A DNA stretch of 64,000 nt from Lindgomyces ingoldianus (Eukaryota; Ascomycota; Dothideomycetes; Pleosporales; Lindgomycetaceae): positions 402,834 through 466,833 of the forward strand of contig NW_022985199.1 of the NCBI RefSeq assembly GCF_010093535.1. The letters are read 5' to 3'. The notes below the pieces were generated by a model. That model saw nothing but the letters and a program-made list of their open reading frames with translations, searched no databases and was not told where the DNA came from. Below are positions 30,693-44,019 of this stretch, piece by piece. The position numbers and the translations under genes are program-made. Numbering within the stretch: the stretch's first letter is position 1; each line of letters starts with the position of its first letter.

Positions 30693-32404
30693 TCAGATCT
30701 CGATGTCAATACCCAGATCCATTGATGAGATGATATCATCGTCCATTTTCCGCTTCCTGAATGTCGGGATACCGCCTTTCTTCTCTTGTGTGCTCTTGGC
30801 TGGGGTACCAGCCCTTACGACAGCTGGCGTAGCCGAACGACTCCTGTCGCTTCCCTCAAATAAATCATCGATGTTTGAGCCTGGAACCTGGAGAAGCTTA
30901 GATTTCTCTTGTTCCTCTTGCTTCTGCTTTTGGAAGGCTTTTTCTCTAGCCTTGCGGGCCCGTAGTTCGGCATGTCGCTCCTCGATAAGTGCCTTTCGAA
31001 TTTGTTCCGAGTTGGCTTTACGGTTTTGACGGTTGATTTCAGCAAGACGCTGGGCAGTGTGGTCAGCCTTAGGGGTCGCAACGCTGGTTGATGCAGTGGA
31101 GAGTAGGTGGGTGTATTTATTTTGCTTGGCAATCTTCTCGCCGATATCTGCGTCGGTCCAGGTGCGGTTCTCAAGATTCTTGATGTCTTCATACTTTCGC
31201 TTGAGGAAGGCCTGCGTCGGAACTTTCGAATTCGATTCGACCAGCGACTGCTTGTACGTGTCAAGATCGGCCTGTGTCTGTCAGCAAGGGCGCCATGTGA
31301 AAATAAACTGTGTACATACATCTGTGAAGGCCTGGTTGGAGAGGAAGAGAAATGTGTATTCCTTCTTGACCGATCCGTGTTGTGCAACGACATACTGATC
31401 TGTGGCTATCCGCTGACCATTTTTGCCTTCGAAGACGTACGGCTTGCCCGTGGAGAATCCTATATGAAAAATTAGTTAGAGCTCTAGGGTCCCTCGAGAC
31501 ATATGCCTACCCTTAATCTGAGCCATCTTATACAATGTCCGTCGCATGGAATCTTGGCCGGTCCCAATTCGTACGAATGATCCAGTCATAGCCTCATCGA
31601 AGCCCGGGTAGAAGCACACCTTTGCGAAGAATCCTCTGCCAACACGGACCGACTCGAAGTGATGCATCTGAGCAGGCTGCTCCTCCCGGGCAGCAGCCTG
31701 TCTAGCACGCTCATCCCACTCCACTTCGCTCTCGCCATCAGCATCGAGATCAGACCCCGACCTGTCCCCAGAGCTCGATCGTCGACGGTGGCCGTTCCGC
31801 CGGTCATCCATGCGTTGTCGCTGCTGTTGTCCACGCTGCTCACGCTCTCGTTTGTATGCCTCCAGCTTGTCACTCGTCTTTACCTTCTGGCGACTGCTCT
31901 TACGGTGACTATCCTCGGGCTCAACGGAGCTAGCCTTCCGCTTCTGTCGCTTCTCGTTCTGTGCGTTGTCTACCCTCATCTGCTCGGCCCTACGAGCAAG
32001 TTCCAGCGTGAACTTAGCCCTGGCGGCCTCTTCGGCACGTTCGCCAAGGATCCTTTCGCGCTCCAGCTGAGGTAGGTTGTCGATGCGGCGTCGGTCGGCC
32101 TCATTGATGTACTTGCCATCCACGGGGTAGGGAGCAGCACTGTCACGCACGTCTGGCTCATCGCGTTCAGAGTCGGATTCGTCCATAGCACCAGAACCAA
32201 GGGAATTGGGCGAGGAGGCGGCGACGGAGGAGCTGAGCGGTGTCAGTCGTGGACTTGACATTTTGCGAAATGAACGCGCGGCGTTGTGCAGTAAGGTTGA
32301 TGGAAAAGTCGGCGGGGAGAGTAAGGGAGTACTTACGCCTCGCCTTCCTCAGCCTCCTCATCACCTCCTGCAAGGGCGAAGAGCTCATCGTCGAGATCCG
32401 ACAT
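30693..32404 (-). CDS. RTF1: Rtf1, Paf1-complex subunit
   Basis: Four exons (32404-32337, 32253-31511, 31459-31320, 31271-30693), 509 aa. It starts MSDLDDELFALAGGDEE, the usual acidic Rtf1 start. The central Plus3 domain (about 220-330) reads FESVRVGRGFFAKVCFYPGF, MTGSFVRIGTG and YVFEGKNGQRIATDQYVVAQ. Plus3 binds the phosphorylated Spt5 repeat region and recruits the Paf1 complex to elongating RNA polymerase II. A basic, coiled stretch before Plus3 (LPQLERERILGERAEEAARA) holds the histone-modification region that promotes H2B ubiquitination. The C-terminal helical part (KALIEERHAELRARKAREKA) completes the family layout. The acceptor of exon 4 could lie six bases upstream, adding Thr-Gln. It runs head-to-head with COQ7. 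Confidence 0.92.
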
Positions 32405-32789
32405 GGTAGCGAAGGCGAAAGGGGTAAAGTGAGATAAAGAACGACGTAAAGTGAAAGATTGCGGTGATAGAAAGGTAGAAATGGGCGGTTGTGGGTGAGG
32501 GTGGCGGAGAGAGATGTCGTGTTCGTGGGGTGAAGAGGAGAGGGAGACTTGGAGGACGAGGGCACCTTTACGTGACGAGCTGCCAAGCCCTCGCGGTCCG
32601 ATAAAAACCCGCCGCACGGACTAGTGCGTTTCTCTGGAGAAACTGTCACGTGCTCGCGGGATTCCGTGCGGCCCCGATGACCGGGCGACACAGTGACCGC
32701 ATCACCATCGTACCATCTGCTTTCACTTCACTCAATTATACAAATACCCAGCACTCCTTTGCCCTCACATTTCTGTACATATCTGCAAA
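32405..32789. promoter_or_regulatory. Divergent promoter shared by RTF1 and COQ7
   Basis: Start codons are only 385 bases apart and point outward. The pyrimidine-rich run before COQ7 and an ATTATACAAATA element near 32735 are consistent with a compact bidirectional promoter. Confidence 0.5.
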
Positions 32790-33643
32790 ATGTCCTTAAC
32801 ACTCTTTTCAACCACTAAGGCTCTCCGTAGTGCATCGCGACATTCTCAATTCGCGCTTTTTGATTTTCTTGCCCCAAGTATCGTAACATCAAGCCAGACA
32901 ATCCGCGCCTCGCTATTTCATTCCACAACCTCGCCAATTGAACCTCTCCAAAACGCTCAAACCTCGCATCCGCAATCTCTTCAAAATGAGCCCTCTAGGA
33001 AGCCCCTAACACAATCGCAACGCGACTTCCTCGACAGTGCTGTACGTTCCACCGCTACACTATCTGATGAACAGATAAAGCGATCCCGAATAATGCGCTC
33101 ACATCCACCCAGCTGCGCGTCAACCAAGCTGGCGAACTCGCCGCAGTCCTAATCTACGCCTCGCAAACCCCTCTCGTAATCCGCTCACACCCGCATCTCC
33201 GTCCCTTAATGCAACACATGTACGACCAAGAAGCCGGCCACTTCTCTACCTTCAACCAACTCATCGCCAAACACCGCGTCCGCCCCACGCTCATGTACCC
33301 AGTCTGGAAAGCTGCCGCGACTGCGTTGGGCTGGGGCACAGCGCTGATGGGCCGTGAAGCAGCGATGGCGTGTACGGAGGCTGTGGAAACGGAGATTGGT
33401 GGGCATTACAATGAGCAAGTCCGGGTATTGCTTGACTGGGCAGAGAAGTTGGAGGGGCGGGGAGAGGGGAGTGAGGAGCTGGATGGGTTGTTGAAGGAGT
33501 TGAGGCGGATTCGGGATGAAGAGCTGGAGCATTTGGATCATGCGGTTCAGAATGATGCGAAGAGTGCGGAACCATATGAGTTGCTGACAAATGTGATTAG
33601 AGGGGGTTGTAGGACGGCGATTTGGATTAGTGAAAAGGTTTGA
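32790..33643 (+). CDS. COQ7: 5-demethoxyubiquinone hydroxylase Coq7
   Basis: Two exons (32790-33041, 33113-33643), 260 aa. Coq7 is the di-iron monooxygenase that hydroxylates demethoxyubiquinone in ubiquinone synthesis on the mitochondrial inner membrane. The N-terminal 70 residues are Ser/Arg-rich without acids, a mitochondrial presequence. The exon junction falls in LDSA|LRVNQAGELA. Iron ligands are visible: Glu92 in NQAGE, the ExxH in DQEAGHF, Glu in EAVETEIGGHYNEQV, and the second ExxH in RDEELEHLDHA. The length fits fungal homologues. COQ7 ends 215 bases from the end of the convergent MRC1-like gene. Confidence 0.93.
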
Positions 33644-33858
33644 GTGAATGTTTGTACGATCTGTATTGTAGTGCTCATAGGTCAGCCCAGAAGAATTGTG
33701 AATAGAATATCATATTCACTATGCCCGAATATGGGTAGCCATGGCCCTACGAAACCGCCTATGCTAACCCTCATGCGCCATAACTACTTGAAACCCATGC
33801 TGCCTTAAAATATCCACAAGCTAAATGTATACCATACTCCGAACCAACAATATCTACT

Positions 33859-36800
33859 CTACTCAAACCCTCCATCCAAACTTCCAAGCACACTCCTCTT
33901 CGCCCTACTCTCTCTCCCCACCTTCCTCTTCAACTGTTCCTTCCGCTTCCGCTCCACCTTCTCCACCTTGGCCCTTCTCTCCGCCTCTCTAGCCTGTGCA
34001 TGAATATTACTCCGACCAGTACCACCCCTCCTAACACCGCCTTCAACCGGCGTATTAAAGCCTGAACTCCTCTCCGACGTCGTAGAAATGTTACTCGTCG
34101 CCTTCCTGACCAAACTCGGAACCCTGAAACCAGGTTGATGGGCGCCTGCAGACGGCGCATGGAAGGCCACATTGCCAGAGCGACTAGTATCAGGTGTTGA
34201 GGAAAGCGAGGCGCTTCGCGAGAGACTGAGACGATCGATTATTGTGCGGGGTGCAGGCTTAATAGGTGCAGGTAGTTCATCCCCGGAGTCAGAGAAGTCG
34301 GTATACGAGGATTCAGGAACCATGTTAGGCTCGTCGAGGAGTTCCAAGACAGATTGTTGGACATCGGCGAAGGAGATGGGCTTCCGTGTGAAGTTGTCGG
34401 AGGGTGCTGTGCGTCGCGCATGAGGTGGTGGACGGTTCTCTTTGTCCTGGGCATCGGGAGCTTTGCGTTTTAGAGGGTTGATTGGGGCGGTGGTGGTGGG
34501 CGCGAGAGATTGGGAATCTGGGACTGTAATATCTTCTTCGCCTTCCTGGGCGGAGTTGGACTGGGAGCCGGAACCAGAGCCGGAACCATCCATGTCGACA
34601 TCTATAGCTGGTGCGTCAAGGAACTGAAAGTCCTGGTCGTCTTCGTGGTCTTCCAATGTGCGGAAGAACGCCATTTGCTTGGGGTTCTCAGCAAGCTTTC
34701 CAATCCGCTCATCTGCAACAAGAGCCTTTCTCATTAACTGGAATTCTTGCTGCTTCTTCCTACGCCGCTGCTCGGCCTCGTCTTCATCATCAGACACATC
34801 GAATGCACCACCCCCTCTGCCCTTCCTCAGGGCACCACTCATGATATCTTTGTATAGTTGATTGATGTTCTTCTCATCGTCCGCCTTAGCCTTTTCACTG
34901 AAAGTCAATTAGTAAAACTGGACTGATAGAGAATAGGTACAACTTACGCATAATAAGCGGCAATCCTCCGTTCATCAACTTTCACATCATTTATATCGAT
35001 CATCTTGGCGAGCTCTTCGTCATCTTCCCCACTATCATCGTCACTGGCTCCTCCAATACCTGCATATTCATCTTCAGACTCTTCAGCTTGCTCTTCGACC
35101 ACGTCCTTTGCCCAACTAGTCTTTTTGTTAAAGTCATTCACGACACGCTGTTTCTTAGCCGCTTGTTTCAAAGCATCAAACGCGTCTCTGCTCCCCGAAG
35201 TAGGCTGTGTCTCTTCTTCCTCGGATTCAGCAGGGATATTATCCTCATCGATAAATGATAGCTCAGGAACCATGTCCTTGCGACGTTGGAGTCTACCTCT
35301 TCTCTGAACGACTGGAGTTTCAGCTATGGGTAGCATCACCGTGTTAATTGTCGAAGGTAGAGGTACGAGACCGGCAGGTGAAAAAGATAGTTCAAAGCCA
35401 GCATCCTGTGTCGGCTCAGGCATTTCGGAAAGCTGAGTTTGCGGGAAATTTGGAGAGGTTCCGATAAGCTGGCTGAATCCTAAATAGATCTGGGAGACTT
35501 GGCTAGCTTGTGAGTCTCCTGCTTGGGGAGCTGGTTCTTGACTGTTGGGCACAAGAAGGTCTGGCGTTGAATTGAGCAGCCCCAAAGGTTGTGTATCAGG
35601 AAGACTACGTAGGAAATCTAGAGAGTCTTGTTCTGGTTCCTCGTCAAGGGGGTGGGTGGTCTGAGAATTGGATTCCAGGTTCGCCATGGTGCCAGCAAAA
35701 ACTTGAGTAAGACCTAGCCCAGTGCCTGAATTAAAGCCAAATGCAGCCATTTCATCAACCTGTGTCGCTTGAGTTTTCTGCAGAGATTGCGATGAGCTCT
35801 TCGGGGCCTCATCCTCACTCTCATCTTCGTCATCGACCACAACATTTCTAGCCCTTCTTGTGGCAGTCTTGCGAGTAGGTGTACAGACTGGTTCATCCTC
35901 CATCTCTTGTTCATTGCCGAAATCTTCCTCGAGACACTCTTCGGACTCATCGCCATCTTCACAAGCTTCTGGGTCAAGCAGGCCATTTGAATTGTCCGCT
36001 TGTCCGTCCTCGTCCATCTCTTCATCTTCATCTTCGGCTTCTTCTTCAACGTCCTCCTCTTCCGAGCCCGAAAGCTCCAATTCAGCTTCATATTCGGGCT
36101 CTTCTAATTCGCCACCTTCCTCCTCTCCATCCCCAACATAATCCTCGTCTTCATCACTCGACAACATCAAGTCCCCAGTTTCACCATTCTTCTTTGCTTC
36201 CTCTCGCTCTATCTTTCGGAGCTTCAAGTCTTCTTGGCGGGCTTTCTCGATCTGAACAACCATGTCTTCAATCTCTAACTGATGTTTCTCCCTCTCCTCT
36301 TCCGTCTCAACATGAATACCTCTTCGCTTCAAATCCGCAATCTTCTCCTCGCGTTCCTTCTGTGCCTGTTGACGTGCGCGCCGCCCAAGAGACATCTGCA
36401 ACTCTGTTGCATTCATCGAACGCCGACCTTTCGGGGCTGTTTTACTAGGTGACGTTAAGTGAGCGAGGTGGCGAAGGTGGAGAAGAGAAGGGGCTTCCTG
36501 CTGCTGTCTCTTCGGAAGGTTGTCGAAAACAGGAAACCGGCTTTTGGGTTTCATGACTTCAATGTCATCTTCGGAATCCGACAAGTCAACCATTTCAGCG
36601 CTTGAGAGCTTCGGGGTGTTCAGTTGAGCATTTCGTATGATAGTTGGCTGTTCTTGCTCAAGCAACGGGTTCGTAGACAAGTTCTGGAAGTCTAGGGCAC
36701 GTCCCTTACCCTTGTCAACCGTGACGGGAGGCAGCGTGGTTGCAGTTGGTGCTAAGGCATGATCGACCTTTTCTTGTAAAGAATCTGTCTCAGGCAGGAT

Positions 36801-38012
36801 CTCTACGCCAGTTATCGCGTCAGGCATCTTAATTGAATTCTCTTGGCTCGGAGGACTTGTAGGGGGTGTATCATGTGCCTGAATACCTTCAACATCTGAG
36901 GAACCCAACGGCGAGTTTGCGTCGGAACTCGAAAGCGCTGTTGGTTCTTCCGGGATAGCGTGATTGTACCCAAGCTTTGCAAACAGATCTTTGATACCGT
37001 GTCTCTTTTTAGTTTTGGCTTGGTGAGTGAGTTGCATGTTACGATTTATCCTCTGCTGTTCGCGGGCCATCTCTTCCATAGCTTTCTTGCTTGCTTTTCG
37101 CGTCGGCTTTGATTGTTGTGTAAGACGTCTTCCATTCTCACCATCGGGGTCGCTGTCAGATTCTTGGTCTGCATCATGTCCAGCACGCGGCTGTTGCTTC
37201 TTCTGATCGTGTTGCTCTTTCTGCAGTCTCTTTCGTTCAGCCCTTATCTTTCTAGTCCTCTCCATCAAGTCTGCATTAAGTCGTGGATTTACGGAGTCAT
37301 CCGAATCAGAAGGTACTGGATACGTAGTCTTCGACGTCTTAGCTGTAATAGGAGATGCCGTCGGGCTAACGAAAAGACCTCGCGAAGATCGCCGAGACCT
37401 CGGCGTCGCTGAGGGCGAGGATTGTGGAAGACGGCTCTTGTCTTTGCGAGTGATTAATCTGCGAGCTCTATTAGATCTTACGGGAAGATCATCTTCCTCG
37501 CCACTACTCGAGGAGTTAGGCACTTGGGCTGCCAGCTCTCGGTTTCGGATATGCTTTTGTTGGTGGGGTCCTGGAAGGGGGAGCTTCGCGGTCTGCTCGG
37601 AGAGTCCCTCATCGTCATCGCTATGAGAAAATGAAGAGGCTATCTGTGTATCCTTCGTTGTCTTGTTTGGCTGCAGCTCACTCGATTCAGACATGAGTTG
37701 CCTCCTAACCCGCTCATAAGCACCTGGCCCATCTTCCTCCTCACTATCAGACGCGTCTTGATCATTTTGTTGTTGGAGCCGGGCCGCCAATGTTCCTCGG
37801 GGTATTTGTATTGGCGGCTCGTGGTCGGACTCAGTACCACTCTCCATGAGTTTTGAGAGGGCATTTGTAGGTCGCATAGGTTTGGCAGGATGTGTTGGCT
37901 GAGGGGAATCAACAATCTCTTCCTCCTCATACTCAACATCCAGATCCATGCTGTTATTCATCTCGTTTTCAAGTGGGTAAGCCCTCATTGAAGATTCCGC
38001 ACTTGATTCCAT
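33859..38012 (-). CDS. MRC1: Mrc1/Claspin-like replication checkpoint mediator
   Basis: Two exons (38012-34948 and 34897-33859), 1367 aa. The ATG at 38012 (MESSAESSMRAYPL) is used; the frame continues 16 codons upstream without an ATG. The protein is long, acidic and disordered, with many SQ/TQ sites (DSQASQVSQI, SSQSLQKTQATQ) that are targets of Mec1/ATR-type kinases. The conserved MRC1 region spans the intron: MIDINDVKVDERRIAAYYA, then NQLYKDIMSGALRKGRGGGA and LVADERIGKLAENPKQMAFF. Mrc1 travels with the replication fork and passes stress signals to the checkpoint kinase. The C-terminus is basic with a coiled coil (REAERRAKVEKVERKRKEQL). A shared long, empty, divergent region separates it from the C2H2 gene. 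Confidence 0.85.
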
Positions 38013-40160
38013 CGTAAAAGGGAAACTCTTCGGCTGGAAGTGCACAAGGGAGAGAGGCAAAGAATGGGTGTGCCAGTTGGCTAATTGAGCTTGAAAGTCA
38101 CAGTGAAGGTCTCAATTAGAGGAAGAAACACATTCTCTGTCAAATTGGTTGAATTCCGGGAGGCGGGGAAGCAATACGTGATGGTGTTCTACGAGGAACG
38201 TCCACAACGCGAAAAACGCGTCGAGACGTGCCGAGGCCGGCGAAGCGAGATGCCGACGGCCCATGCTCCAGACCCGCCACAGTGTGGCTTCAATACGACT
38301 TCGACTTTCCTTCGTCTCTCCTCTTTCTCTTCTCTGCACCTCAAATGCACCTCGCCCTGCATGCCCTCAATTCCCGTCGGCTCTTCTCGTACATTTAATT
38401 GAGCAGTTCCATGCATATTCCGGCCTGGTACATCCAACCCTCGCGTAAGCTCTCGTTCATCTAAGTCGTCTCCTCTCTCTTCCAGTACGGCATGCCTCTC
38501 TGGGGCGTCAAGGTTAGGGCCCCAACTACGCCATCAGCATTATGTTTTACCTGAGCCGTACAAGTCTGTTCTACGCACTCAGAATAGCCGTCAGCGCTGT
38601 TAGGCCCGCTCATCACAGCTATTCAGCTGTGTCAGGTGAGAGTATCAGCCTTGCACAAAAGTATTTTTGAGGATTCTGCGCTTCCACTGAGCAATTCTTC
38701 TTTTTCACTGGAAAGTCGTTTTATTTTGGTTTCATCTCTTGTCTCTTCCCAAAATCGATCATGAAGACTTTGAAAATCCTCATGTGGCGAGCTTCTCTCC
38801 AGACAGCACCTCCTTCAAGACCTCAGGTTGATCTCAAAATAGCATCAACTTCCGCTTATGCTTCGTTGAAACACCTTGCATCCTCGTACCCCAGATTGAA
38901 GGGCTATCGCCAAGGATCTTGCCAGGGTTGTTGACGTTTTCTAGCACTTTGTAACGACAGCAGATCATCAGCAGAGCGATCTTTCGACGCCTTGCAGAAC
39001 TCCTTTTCTTATCTCGAACACCGAGCTTGTTGAAGATGACGACGATAGAGGGGCACTGAGAAGACTGCCACGCCTTCGCGAACACACGTGATGCTCCACG
39101 TCTGAAGCGCCAGTGCCACCGAAGCGCCTCGACTTTGCAATTGTACCTCAATTGACCCAACTGTGGCACAGGACGCGTCTGCCTCCGGACTGAAGTGACC
39201 AAACCGGGCCAACTGTGCCCACCACCCGTTAGCTCACGCAGCAGCAGTCGGCAGGCCTTTCCAAACCCACCATATTGCCTTGTTGACAGCAAACAGCGAA
39301 TCGCAAGGAATGCGTCCTGAGACATGTCTCTAACCAATTAGGAACACACCTGTGGGCCGCTATAATGAAGGCCCTCTTAAGGTGAGGCAGGCCCGGCGTC
39401 ACCACCATGGGGCACGACGCAAGCGAAGGCTGCAGATGCACTTTTGCGACAGAAGGCCAGGCAACGAGAAACTCGATGCGGCTCTTCTAGGGCTGTGCTC
39501 TGTGAAGCTGAGATGGCATGATGGGGTGTTTCTTGTCGCCGAACGATGGGCGAGTAGAAACTGTTCCCAAAGCAGCATAGTGTCGTTTCAAAGTTTAACC
39601 CCTGAGAAAAGCAACCGGCGACGCAGGAGAATCGGGAGCCCAGCGACGCCATCGCGGCCCTCGCGACGATCCGCCAGGAACCTGTTCGCGCTCATTCTCA
39701 AGCCCGATGCGCAGCGGAGAGTGCAGCAACTGTCTCCAAGGGAGATTATCGTACATGCAGTCACGCAGCAGAGAGACACGGCTTAGTAGAAGATCCCCAA
39801 ATGTCTAAATTTATACAGCCCTGCGCACGGGTACGGATGACAGCGTGCATGCCAAGGGTCCTGTCCGTGGTTTCATGGACGTCCCGATGAAACGAGTTAT
39901 CCTCAAAACAAGAGGATCCGCTCCGCCCGCCGGGAGATTGGACGATGAATGTCTTCCTGACGGCCTGAGATCTGAGTTTGCACCTCTCCACGCTTCGCAA
40001 CAAAACCTTGAGACCTTCTCGAACACCTCCAGCTAGTGTCCACAGCCATCCCCTTTCCCGATCCCGCTGCGAGCTCCAGCGAGCTCCCCAATACAACTAC
40101 CCGTCTGGCCCGTCCGCAGTAAATCTCCGGCATGCTACTCGCTTCCACACGCACAACTGG
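38013..40160. other. Long divergent intergenic region
   Basis: It lies between the starts of the MRC1-like gene (minus) and the C2H2 gene (plus). Pyrimidine-rich tracts near 38280-38480 may be leader sequence. Open frames on both strands around 38830-39790 show no recognisable protein. Confidence 0.45.
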
Positions 40161-42074
40161 ATGAACATGGAGTCAGACGAATCTCAACTCCTCTACAATA
40201 CCCCCCAACCCACTCCGAGCTTCAAGCGTCCGCGTCGCAGTCTACAGAGCTCCACGCCGCTGAACAGCGTGTCCGAAAGCGCGTCGCCTTCGCCCCGTCT
40301 CTCTAGCCAGGCCCAGCTCACCCCAGAGGTGATCGACCACATCAATGGACTGAAACATCTCGACGATAAACAGATCTTCCTGCTCCTGGAGGCTGCCCGC
40401 AATGGAGGTTGGTATTCATTGTTGGGTTGATGATGTCGCCTGCTAACAGTAGTTGCAAGATCGCATGCGCCTTCCCGATCGATCGTCCATGTCGACTCTG
40501 GGGAGTCGATCCTCCTACCTTAGTGTCCCTTCCAGCAGAGTCACAAGCATCATGTCCGACCCTCGATCGTCAATCGCTTCCACCGATACATCATACAGCA
40601 GTTACAGCGCCGCCTCTTCGCGATTGTCTACAGCATCCTCCCGTCTATCCACCATCTCAAACACATCGTCGAAAAACTTTGCCTGCACTTTCTGTGACAA
40701 GGCCCTAAAGTCCAAGCCATATTGGAAGTCGCATGAAGAGGAGTTTCATGAGCAGAGGCTGACGTGGCGGTGCCCCGACTGTGAACAGATATTCCACGCT
40801 GGAAAACGCTTTCGGGAACATCACACGAAGCTACACGTAAAGAATTCTCCTTTCCTTTATTTCTACAATAAGCTGACGGTGCATAGGGATGCGAGAACTG
40901 CAAACAACCGAGAGAGAGCGGACAGCCCACAAGCAGGAAGGCTTCGCCATGTGTTAAAAAGTACGAAATTGTCATGCACGACAAGGACGCGTGGGGATGC
41001 GGCTTCTGCAGTTCTTTATTGACGTCTTGGGAAGAAAGATGTGAGCATATTGCTCTGCATTTTGAAGAAAAGAGATCGAAATGGAACTTCACCAACGTGG
41101 TCCTCGGCCTTCTGAAACAGTCGGATGTTTCGCAAGCTTGGAACATGCTGTTGTCGCAAAGACATGGTGAACAACAGAATTGGCCGCAATTCACATGGGA
41201 GTCGAAGAAGTGCAATCGATTAAGATACAAGCTCGAGACGAAATGGGATACCCGGGTCTTCGACATCGCGAAATTGGTTTTAGAGACATATGAGCTAGCA
41301 GAGATGGAACGGACCGAAGCCCCCGAGCCTGCTGAAGCAACCGAACCCATCGAGTGTAAGACGGAGACTTTCGACTTCGGAAGCGAACAAACTTCTCAGC
41401 TTACCACGGATCATACGTTGATGGACCTCGATCCCGTGGAAACTCCACAACCTACTCCGCAACAAAACTTACAGCAACACCAAGTCTTGCAACAACAGAA
41501 CATACCACAACAAAGCATCCCACAGACTCAATGGCCTGTTACCACGGATATGTCACAGAACGGGCTGACTACCGATGATGGTATGGACACGTTCGGAGGG
41601 TTCTCGACCAACATGACAAGCGCTAGCATGACCAATGTAACAAACGGTTTCACGCACGCAGTTTCCCAGAGCTTTCACCAACCCAGTTGGCCGCACGCAG
41701 GATTCGTTTCAACACCCGACCTAGTTGCCTTTCAACAACCTGGTGCGTATATGAACTACACCCAGAAAGAGGTAGTTCACAATCCGGCATACGACCAATT
41801 CAACCAGTTCCCCAGGAACAGCATGCCGCCAAATTTCCTTCACCATAGTAGCAGCACAAGCTCCCGCAGATTTATACCGAAGCTGATCAACATCTCGAGT
41901 CCAAGGCACGGCGCACAGCCGCAAGACCAGCCCCCCCCGCCTCCACCAAAGGATGATCACTCTAGTCATAGATTTTCGAAGATTTCGATGCGACGGCGAC
42001 CGAGCAATATTTCCCAGCACACCGTCGTTTCGCAGAGAGATCTTGGTTGGAACGACGAATACAATTGGGGATAA
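40161..42074 (+). CDS. C2H2 zinc-finger protein, putative transcription factor
   Basis: Three exons (40161-40407, 40460-40836, 40887-42074), 603 aa, starting MNMESDESQLLYNTP. Three zinc fingers are visible: CTFCDKALKSKPYWKSHEEE with its distal His (158-179), CPDCEQIFHAGKRFREHHTK ending in H208, and CGFCSSLLTSWEERCEHIAL ending in H266. A CENC knuckle (210-213) follows the second finger. Long Ser-rich repeats precede the fingers (SAASSRLSTASSRLSTISNT). The C-terminal half is Gln-, Thr- and Pro-rich (PTPQQNLQQHQVLQQQNIPQ), as in activation domains. A block after the fingers (WPQFTWESKKCNRLRYKLET) looks conserved and helical. DNA binding is likely from the fingers, but the second half of the linker spacing is irregular, so RNA or protein binding is possible. 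Confidence 0.75.
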
Positions 42075-42889
42075 AATCGAACGTGGCAAACCATCAAAGC
42101 TGGCTGGTCCTTGCTTTGCAAACATTCCTTTGTGGTCTTGCCCTCGATGTCCTTAATCTCACTGAGAAAGTGATCCCGAACCTCGATTTCATTGAAAGCT
42201 ACGCGTACATAATACGTAGCCGTAATATATGAAACGAGCACAACTTCACCTTTACGGAGTTTTCTTTCGTCATTTCGTGTTTGAGTTGGCAGGCCTGATG
42301 CAGGCTTTAGGGTATACCCATAATGTATTCCTTGTGTTTGGCATGTCCTTTTTCCTTTAGGGAAACCTAGTCCTTAGTGTCTGGACATAATATCCCGCAT
42401 CCCGCGCGATTCCATGCAGGTTGTGAAGGGCCGTAATGAGGTTGGGGTAATTAGACAATTAAATGTTCAATCTACTTCCTTGTTCGTATCTTCTCCCGCG
42501 TTTCTATGATTACTCTCGAGACATGAAGTTGGCTCTAGTTGTCCATGACCGATCCGTCAAAAATTCCCGTGCATGGTTGCGTATTTTGGTTCGTGCTAGG
42601 TGTCGCTTCTCTCCGCACCGCTTCGCCTGCGTCATCCTACGCATCCGACTTCGCTTCCGATTATTAAATCAACGAGACGAAACTCGGAAGTTTATAGCGT
42701 TTTGGAATCCCCATTGTCTGGGTTCTCCTTCCTCTGGTATTATTTACAATCGGAGTCCACGAAGACTTTCTGCAAGTCCGTCAGGCTTGCAGATGCTGAT
42801 CCTTTGATAAGCGTTTGCCGCACTCTACACAGTTTCCTTCTTAACTAGGACTCTGTGTTTCCGAGAACTTGTCTTTTTCCAATTCAGTA
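42075..42889. other. Intergenic region before the MOSC gene
   Basis: It contains the 3' flank of the C2H2 gene and the promoter of the MOSC gene. The open frame at 42463-42807 has no recognisable content. Confidence 0.45.
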
Positions 42890-44019
42890 ATGGAAATGGC
42901 GCTCTCAAGCGCTACACAAAGCGCAATAATCCTTCCCGCCTTCTTCCTTCCCATCTTAACTTTTGTCTTCTACACCCGCTTCCTTCGCTCCAAGACGAGC
43001 GGACCATTGCCTCCACCAACCCAGATAACAAATCTCTTCGTATATCCCATAAAATCCTGCCATGGCATATCCGTTCCATCTGCACGCCTTCTTCCTACCG
43101 GACTTGACCTTGGTACGTCCCCCGTCTCCACTCCGCAATGCAGCTGAGAACCGTAGATCGGCAATGGATGTGGGTAACCTATCCCGACTACAAGTTCTTG
43201 ACAATCCGCAATTTATCGAAAATGACTCTAATCCGCCCCTCGTACGACGCCACAACGGACACTCTCAGCATCACAGCCCCCGCCCCCAACACCATGGACG
43301 AGAAGCTATATTTTTTTATCCCTGCACATCCCACCTCCGAGTGGCTGGCTGCGAACACGGAAATAGTGCCAGCGACAGTCTGGAGTACCACTACACCAGC
43401 GCATTGCTACTCGACTGCGCTCACAGGACCGTTTAACAAGTTCTTTGGAAAGGAGGTGAGGCTGGTGTATAAACCGCCTGTGTCGGATTCGCCGCGGGCG
43501 TTAGTCGGAAATGGGTCGAGAAAGATGTTGGGCAGGGATGCATCGACGTGCTTTGCGGACCTGATGCCGTTGCTTGTAGGGAGTGAAAAGAGTATCACAG
43601 AGCTGAATAAGCGGTTGAAGATGGCTGAGGATCTCAATATTGATGTGCGCCGCTTTCGCCCCAATATCCTTGTCCAAGGCCATGAACCCTGGAGCGAAGA
43701 TCGTTGGAAGAGCATCCGCTTGACGCCTTCTGCTGGTGCTTCCGGCTGGAAGTTTGGATTTGATTGTTTGAAGCTGGATGTCGTGGCTAGATGTGCGAGG
43801 TGTCATGTCCCCAATGTGGATCCGGAGACAGCTGAGGAGCATAAGAGGCAGCCGTGGGATACGTTGATGAAATATAGGCGCGTAGATCCTGGCATCACAT
43901 TTAAACCCTGCTTCGGAATGCTATGCGTGCCCAGGGGTGGAGGTGGGAAGGTTGATGTGGGCATGAAGTTGGAAGTTACGCAAGTGACAGATAACCATAG
44001 ATACGTGGTGGGGATGTAG
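42890..44019 (+). CDS. MOSC-domain protein, mARC-like molybdenum enzyme
   Basis: Two exons (42890-43112, 43157-44019), 361 aa. The N-terminus has one hydrophobic anchor (AIILPAFFLPILTFVFYTRF) followed by the MOSC N-terminal beta-barrel start (ITNLFVYPIKSCHGISVPSA). The MOSC domain ends with DVVARCARCHVPNVDPETAE; Cys287 is at the position that ligates molybdenum in mARC proteins, and C(S/A)RC is the family form. mARC enzymes reduce N-hydroxylated compounds with electrons from cytochrome b5, on the outer mitochondrial membrane; the N-terminal anchor fits that. SRKMLGRDASTCFADLMPLL corresponds to the conserved FADxxP-type loop. A molybdate transporter lies 4.3 kb downstream on the same strand. 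The substrate is unknown. Confidence 0.85.

Noticed and set aside
36000..36450. Frames antisense to the MRC1-like gene
   Set aside because: Leu/His/Pro- and Ser-rich translations result from the acidic repeats on the other strand.
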